Shown: piece after piece, positions 56,463-64,000 of the stretch
How the letters are laid out: each line of letters opens with the position of its first letter
Position numbering within the stretch: the first letter of the stretch is position 1
DNA from: Stichopus chloronotus
Lineage: Eukaryota; Echinodermata; Holothuroidea; Aspidochirotida; Stichopodidae
Direction of reading: 5' to 3'
DNA length: 64,000 nt
NCBI GenBank assembly: GCA_021234535.1
Contig: CM037842.1
Span: 7,027,203-7,091,202 of the forward strand
The notes under the pieces: model-generated
The model's database searches: none
Told to the model about the DNA's origin: nothing
What the model saw: only the letters and a program-made list of their open reading frames with translations
Position numbers and translations under genes: made by a program

Positions 56463-59369
56463 ATGTTCGAATCAGGTATATATTGTATTTTTTGTGTGCA
56501 ACGAGACTCTCGTGAACGCTCTAGTTTTCAGACTGAAGGGGCAAGATGGTTAAAAGCCGGTGTGGGTGAACATATGGAGATTCTTGTTGGGATGTTATCG
56601 TCGGGCAGCATGCAGAAAAAAAATGTATACATATTTGCAGTATATGTAAATAAGTAAGTAGTGAGTTTTTTCCTGCAGGTCAAAGGTTATATGCCTTGTA
56701 ACAGATCATAAAGTGAAATCCTTGTGAACACTCCAATTTCAAGAATTCAATAAATCCACTCTTTTAAAGTCGACCTGTATCTGTAGTAAAAAGAGATCTA
56801 TGTTGGGGTGACTTTGGTGTGGGCAAATGTGAACTGGGGTCAATACGATATGAATATATTAAGACCTTAAAATAATATTGTTTTTATTGCTTCTCTACAG
56901 AAGGAAAGACCACAAAGATCCACAGTGTGATACTTGCGTCGCTTGTGGATTTTGGTACATGTTTGTTTATATGCTGTGACACTTGCATGTATTGGGTTTG
57001 GAGAGAGAAGAAAAAAACTAATGATATTACCCACCGTTGTAGAACATCAAATCTCAAGAACAAGGATTACCAAATACTTCTTGAGCTCTTTTCTTAATAT
57101 CTACTTGTCGGGAATGTAAACTGCAAAGCATTGTCAGTGCATTTCACTGTTGGGCGTTGTGATTTGTCCCTCTTTGTGTATCCACAGTTAAACATTTGGC
57201 AACATTGTTTCCACATTTCCAACATTATTTCCACATTAGTTTGCTTAGATTAATTTTATCACTGGTTCTCTGATTGCATCCAGTTACACAATTTATATTC
57301 CTCTTAACCTTAACATTACTTGATTTGCACTAAGTCTAAAAATTTTGTCCTTTGTTTGTCTTTCGCTTATACCGTACTTCGCGCTTTGACTTCCTCTTGA
57401 CAGTTTTGTACACCTTACAAGTGAATGACTATCACGGTTTACGTAACTTATCCATCTTTTGCGTGTCCACAGTCAAAACGTTGGTAGCGTACGACAAATG
57501 GACTAAAGTTTACGTAACTTGATGCTACTGTATTTCTCAGAGTTTTACATAATATTTCAACATCTCTATTGGAACAGACTGTTGAAAAACGTAAGTTTTC
57601 AAAGTTTGTGGTCAGCTCTCCCGCCCTCTACATAGTCGCACATTACAATGTAAATGCTGAAGATGATATTTTCTATTAAATTGTATTACAAGTTTTTCAA
57701 CAAGTTGATAAAATACTCTCATTTTGCACACGATTCGTGTGTTTGAGCAGATATAGCCTATTTCTTAGTGGTTGTTATTCGAAAGACGAGAGAACAATAA
57801 CACTTGAGTATCAGGCGTTATTACTTAGTATCGTGGTGGTTTTATTAATGAGGATTCGAAGAAACTTGAATTAGTCAAGAAGACAAGAAAGGAGCCCGTG
57901 CTACCACAATGGTGAAGAGATCGGTTGTTATAAATATGACACCATGACATGAGATGAATAGGATGCTCCCCAGAAGAAAGGTAAATTCAATAATATTTAA
58001 TATGTCTGAATACCTACAGTTTACAGTAACTCTTGGTTAGGCTGTTATTACATTTACGTATTGATCCAGTAAATGCAGCAATTGCATGGATTGTTTAGAT
58101 AAATCCGATAGCAAAGAATAAGTACGGTTACTATCATTATTTTGCTTTACTAAATTTAATTATTAATTTCTTAATGAACTAACATCTTACATAAGTTTTC
58201 ATGCTCTCAATTTAAAATATACATTGAGGGAAATAACAGAAAACATTCCCCTTTTTAGTACCATTTGATGCTGCTCCAGGTACACGTAAAGGTCATGTTA
58301 AGTACTTCGCAGGAACATCTTTATGATGTCACGATTCTGGGCATAAGCACGTTAATACTGATAATAAATATGGAATCGATAATGCATTTGGAATTAAGAA
58401 GTAATCAGAACTTGCTATAGATACTAGAATTCATCTTACAGGTCTAATATGTGGACATCTCTTGCATAGGCTAAAAGATAGTGCTTAGATCATTAACGAT
58501 AGCATACACGTCATACTATTATTTATTCGAAAATTAGATTTATCGCAAACAATGTTTCTTCATGAAAACCTTGTAATATGTACGCAAGAAACATTAAATT
58601 GAATGTATGCAAGAAAACAATGCCTTTATTTACTTAGTAACATTCCTTAGGCGTAGGCTATATTTTACACCTCTTGTGTATGCATTGACGTATGTGTTTA
58701 ATAGTCATAAATGTACAGTATTGTGTCAAAAATGATACATGAACATTGATATCTCACCAATACAAATAAATTAAAATATTGAAAATATAAAATGCATCTT
58801 CTAATGTGCAAATGAAAATGCTTCATCACTTACAATAATTAATTACTGTTAACCTTAATTACATTTTGTAAATAAAGTCCAATTCCAAAAAGTCTACACA
58901 ATTCCTTTAGGATAAACAAAGTTTACTGAGTAATGCTGTAATGCAAAGTCTGCTGCGTTCACATTTGCTGGTGGTGCCAAATTTCTCTATCTTATGCCAT
59001 CCAATTGATGTTGGACATATGTAGTAGACGGTGAGAATTCTGTTACAGTATATATCACATTATGAAAACGTACGTTTTGAAATCAACCATTTTTTGGTTT
59101 TGTTGCTTTGAGGAGCTTTTAAGCAGTTATGACCCATGCCTCATGAAGTTGTGGATGATGATCTCGGTGGAAAAAAATGAAAGACATTGATATATACTGA
59201 ACTGTATCGGTGAACGGAACGATAGTGTTTATACCATCCTATGACTAGATTTTCTTCTGAAAATTGAATCACTTGAGTTATCTCAAAGTTGTATGAAAAT
59301 CGCAAGCTATATATTTTACAGTAACGATTGTATTTTTATCTTTAATATACCTGCATCGACCCTTTTTAA
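56463..59369. other. Intergenic; nothing recognised
   Basis: AT-rich with no supported gene, exon or structured repeat. Confidence 0.5.
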
Positions 59370-60210
59370 TTGCTTGCCGAAGGCAGGCAAGGAATATATG
59401 CGATGTTAATGTCACCTACGGGCCCTTCCTTAGAGGGTCGCTGTCGCTGGGGAGAGCCTCGCAGGTCCGTTCTCTTACCTGCAGCTCCAAAGTAGTGTAG
59501 CTGCAAGAAAATTCAGTCGCTGCGGAGAGGTCTCTCAGATAAAAACCCGGAGCACGCCTCTCTGCCTGCGATCCCGTAATCCTGCAATCCCAATAACTTG
59601 CGTGTGTCCAAAAAGGGGAATTCCAGTCACTTCCTGAACAGGAGTGACGAGTGTATGCGTGCGTGTGTGTCCACACACATGTGTGCATCTTACCTTCGGT
59701 CGCTGGGTTAGCAGATCGCAATCGCTGGCGTTATCTGTTATTGTAACTAGGGGACCTGCTCGACAATTCCCGCGCTGCTAGGCCTATGAAATGATAACCT
59801 GCTTCTTGCTATCTCTACCCCCAATCCCGTGCTGCATGCGCTAATCGAAAAAAGGGGAATTCTATTGATTTCCTTACCGACACTTTCTTTGTGTCACGGT
59901 AAGTTAATGAGTGCTAGCCTGTGCTCTGAATGCATTTTTGCGCGTCTGTTACTCCTTGGTTTGTAAACACAATATCTCAGGAACTGAACGGTGTGAAGTC
60001 CACTATTAGAAACGATCCCTTTTGTTTTTCATTTAGGTCAAAGGTCATTTGAAGTCACCAGAGTTGGAAGTTTGAATACCTTTTAAGAAGGATATCTCAG
60101 CGACTGAATTGGGCTAAAACTTGAAACTGGTTATGGTATCTTTGATGATCAGTGATCTCTGAAATTTTTTGATGGTCAAAGTTCTTATGAAGTCAGCAAC
60201 AATCATAAGT
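59370..60210. repeat. Reverse-oriented relative of the half-site satellite plus two copies of the GGGGAATTC family
   Basis: Starts with TTGCTTGCCGAAGGCAGGCA, the inverse of the hairpin that ends the array at 11800, and ends with AACACAATATCTCAGGAACT and a perfect AGGTCAAAGGTCA at 60035-60047. In between lie two copies of the family seen at 56211. This suggests that hairpin, family and half-site block together form one mobile or segmental unit. Confidence 0.65.
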
Positions 60211-63200
60211 CTTAAACCTTTATTATAAACGTTATAGACATGGTATAGCAAACAGGATAAGATGATTGAACTTCAAAATTGGTATTCTGGTTACCCTTTG
60301 TTCTTCATAAATATTCGCAAAGAATCAGAAAACTTCTTTACTGGTTAAGCCTAGGTACCAGAAGCAACTCAGTTATACATTCTGACTTACTGCTTTAAAA
60401 AAAAAATCCGTGTAAACATTGCTTGGTTGCTTTTATTGCAAAAATAAGTATTTATACAAACGTCTATCGATTGTAATTAATCACGTTCCAAAAGATAGTA
60501 ACGGAATGGGTATGGAAGATTTCAATAACAAATTTCTTATTTGAAGTATATCGGAGGGAGCATTTCACTTTGCAAATAATGGCTTAAGAACCTTTAGGAA
60601 CAAAGACCTTCAGACATCACCACACTAGAGCAATGTAGAGAACTACAGTATTAGTCAGAAAGCTATCATAAGTACCAGTAAGTCTGAAAACTGATATATA
60701 AACAAATATATACTCAAGGATCACGATTATAGGACTGTTTCTTACTGTAAATGGTAAAATAACATTTTTACATAGTATTAGCAGGAATTATTGTAACATA
60801 ACATCGACTTTTATCTTTTTTTTTCTACCATCGACCTTTCAAGATAATGTAGGTATTCACACACATATACATTGATAATTTACCTTATATAGGCGTAGAA
60901 GGATGTTAGGATGAACTTTGAAACTTTGAATCATGTTGGCCTGTTTATGTTTGCGAATACCTAACAGTGAAATGCGGTTAGACGTGATTCTGATTGTGAA
61001 TGTGCAGTTGTGCTGCTGGCAGACAGAGTCCATTCCTTTTTACAGTTTGCAATTAGAGAACCATCCATTGCTGTAAATATTGTTTCCCTACTAAACAGGA
61101 AGAGCGTTCCCTGCTTTCTGTTAAGGGAGATCAACAAAAGTGTTGAATTGTGTTTATTTTCACTGCCTATAACTGCCAGACGTTTTTAATCTTAAGTAAC
61201 GCTACAGCAAACGAGTTCATGTTTACATTCGTAAAGGTTAATGTGGTGTAGACATAATGTGGATGTAAAATTAAGGGAATAGTCTGTGGCAGTCTTGTCT
61301 ATGATTTTTTTGACGTGTGGACAAAATAAAAATAAACTTTTCTCAATTTAAAGAAACATGGTACTCATGTGATATTTCTTTTCCAGTTAATTTGTAACAC
61401 TTATTTAGGGCACGGTTACTTCTCCGTTTGCACCTCTGTTGCTAGCTGTGAGAATATTCAGTGCAAAGTTATATACGTTCACAAATGCCAGGTAGGCTCA
61501 TTAAGAATTTTTGTACCAAACTAAATGTGCAAAAAAGTAGTTTTATAAACAAGTTGTTGAAACTACTTGTTAATTTTTTTAACAAGTTAAAAAAATGATA
61601 AAGGCCAAAATGTTCCTCGCGCTTCGCTTGCAGTGTCCTGTTTGACGTGTTATGTTACAAAATATGTTATGTTACAAAATTTCACATTAACAAAACAAAA
61701 AAGGGTTGTATTTGAATGTATTGTCAGGACCGTCGCGACCGGGTGAGGACGTCCAATAAAAAAAAAAAAAAAAACAGCAACAGTCGCTAAAAATTACTCA
61801 AATTTTATGTTGAGTTGCTCGTTTTCTAGAATTGGAAAGTTGGTAATTGGGAACTCATATTCACCCTGATTCCCTAGGGACAAAGATTTGACGGTAACCG
61901 GTTTGAGCATGTTGAGGCAGTGGCGTGATTCCAGTTTGGTAAGTGGGTAACACAACACTCATTCACACAACATTCCATCAACAATTCCCTCTGACTGTGG
62001 AGGACTACTTGACGTTTGAGAACAACAAATCACCTGATATGACATTTTCGTATAAAACTTTGTAATCTTTGCGCTCTGGCAGGGTGAGCATTTGGCTTTT
62101 TCTCTTTTCCCAATGAAATTTGTTTCTTTCTGTCTCCTAATTTGTCCAACAAAAATAACATTTTTGACACCAGTCTAAGTGCATACTTCACAGCAGATCC
62201 CTCGAAAAAGACATCTTCCGGCAGAGGTGTACCTCAGCTGCCGAACTCGTCGGTAAGATGATGTCTTTTTGAATCGAAAGATAGGTTGCCGAATTCACAA
62301 AAGGGTGGTAGTTAGCAAGTACATGAACAGAGAAAAATGGTGTGACAATATATTAATTTTAGACTACAGAGTTGTAGTTCACTTTGCCAATAATGTTCAG
62401 GCTACAGCCGTCAACGTATATCTTGATCAGTAATGTTTTTGTTCCTTATCTCTATTTTGAACAAAGTTTAAACTTCATAGAGCTCCATGTTCAAAGGTCA
62501 GCACAATGCTCACCACGAGAACTTTTCAAAGGGTACACTAATGGATGAACAAAAATTTAGATCGTTAGGAAGAAAACGAAAAAACGAGAAAAACTGTTTC
62601 AACAGAAAGGTTTATTTAATAAAATATGCATTTAGATCTAGCTTTGTTGTGGTATTGTCCGCTGTCGCATGACATAAGCTGAACTTCCAGAATTTCAAAG
62701 GATTTTTTGTTGTTATCTTCGCAGAAAAAGTGCTCAGTAAGTGTGACGTCACCGTTTTGCAACAAGTTTGGACTTATTCTTGGACGTACTGTGTCCTTCG
62801 CGTTAAGAGTATATGTTAGTGAGAAAGTTACTCTCTTGCTTGTATTGTAATTCTTAAATGCCAACAGATTGCCAATTGTCGAAGCACTTGGCTACGTAAA
62901 AAACAATAGTGCAGGTTGACATACTGACAGATTAAAATAATTTGTAGTTCAAGTACTGTAAGTTCAAGTGCGGTACTTCTCGAAATGTGAAGTCTCATTT
63001 TACATCTTAAAATAAGTGTAAAATCATACACATATTTGCAAAATAGCGCAATAGTGTTTGTCAAATATATTCCAGATTATTGAAATTAAAACCAAACACT
63101 GCTCAATGTCTCCAGTCAGAAAAGTATCGCCAATGCTCACTCCGCCAAGCTTTTGACTCAGTTCGACTGAGCAATAATTCATTCATTTTCCACAAGTTTT

Positions 63201-64000
63201 TCAGATTTGTATACAATCTAAGGAACCCACCAGTATCAAAGTACCAAATTTGAAATAATTTCGAGTAGAAAATAACATAAGGATATGGTGTTACAAACTA
63301 ACAACTCTCAGGAAAAGAACGAAGCACCTCTCGTACACTCTCCTTCTTTGCGAAAATGATTTATTAAAATTATGCAAACGATTGTGTTCAGGTGGTTGCA
63401 AGATTAAACAAAAACACTTTACGTGGTGATAAATGGTTTTCTTTCTTAACGTGCAATGCAAATGATATTAAACAACTTTAGGCAACCCATCGACAGCCTA
63501 GGCTTAGTTAGCGTTGATGATCAATACGATAGTTCTATCGAAGAAAAATAGAAAAGAAATAGAGAGCGGAACAAAAAGAAAATTTGTGCATTTATACGTT
63601 AATCATGTACATACAAAAATGTTTTTTAGCTACGAGAGAATGAAATCGCCAACCTGACCTTGAATAAGAATCCTGCTGAGTTACCCCATCAGATGGTCTC
63701 ACGATAAACTATCATTGTCCGATACATATATAATGCACTGGTGATATGTAAGACGTAAAATGCAGTCTCCGAGGGAGAACGTGCGTCATGGATGAGTCAT
63801 TTATTGAACATTGAACGTTGCAGCTGTGAATGCTCACCAGTATTACAGGATGCAATCACGCATCTTGTATAGGTTGTCCACACGTGCCATAACAGAGTAA
63901 AGGCAAACTTTCACGGACAATTTTGTGCCCAGAAATATTTCAAAACCTCACCATTACACTTCCATTCAGGTTTCCAAATGCAGCTTAGATAAACTGAATA
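60211..64000. other. Intergenic; nothing recognised
   Basis: AT-rich sequence with an 18-A run near 61758 and short open frames lacking any family resemblance. No promoter, exon or repeat could be supported. Confidence 0.5.

Noticed and set aside
59416..59721. A 101-codon open frame on the minus strand
   Set aside because: It lies in the GGGGAATTC dispersed repeat, with related non-open copies nearby.
63795..63870. A stretch resembling the exon at 7916-7992 (TTGAACGTTGCAGCT and ATTACAGGATG)
   Set aside because: Only two short blocks match, the frame has a stop and no splice sites fit; taken as chance.

Overview
This is a eukaryotic (metazoan) genomic window: genes are split by GT-AG introns, intergenic DNA is AT-rich, and micro- and minisatellites, poly-G/C tracts and DNA transposon remnants are abundant. 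The gene content (a UBE4A orthologue, an Ig-TM-NACHT receptor of the expanded invertebrate NACHT type, a BEL/Pao retroelement) and the repeat style suggest a marine invertebrate deuterostome, perhaps an echinoderm such as a sea cucumber. The taxon is an inference, not something the sequence proves.

Left part (1-27198, minus strand): most of a conserved gene encoding ubiquitin conjugation factor E4 A (UBE4A). I could place twelve coding exons, from the start codon at 27198 to an exon ending at 532. The C-terminal U-box lies beyond the left edge, and three or four internal exons were not found. The introns carry many local tandem arrays, several of which span or copy splice sites: about 19 copies of a 43-bp exon end plus donor (8993-9800), a repeated exon end and donor (22020-22320), a duplicated 3' splice region (782-946) and a decayed duplicate exon (8460-8560). 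A dead BEL/Pao LTR retroelement (about 1146-6110) sits antisense in the last visible intron. A satellite at 10715-11720 carries nuclear-receptor-like half-sites in DR4-DR4-DR1 order.

Middle (27200-43900): no gene could be supported. It holds two non-autonomous hAT-like elements with perfect 8-bp target duplications (31672-32285 and 33657-34400), a third TIR element, a (GTAT)n tract and degenerate repeats.

Right part (43944-49523, plus strand): a multi-exon gene whose pieces read as Ig-like domain, transmembrane segment, NACHT ATPase on one large exon (44878-46487) and a short leucine-rich tail. If these are one transcript, the product is a membrane-anchored NLR-like receptor. Phase breaks mean it is either a decaying gene or affected by indel errors in the sequence; the otherwise conserved UBE4A gene also shows two single-base breaks, which favours errors. 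From 49530 to 64000 I see only intergenic DNA with dispersed repeats, including a reverse-oriented relative of the half-site satellite.
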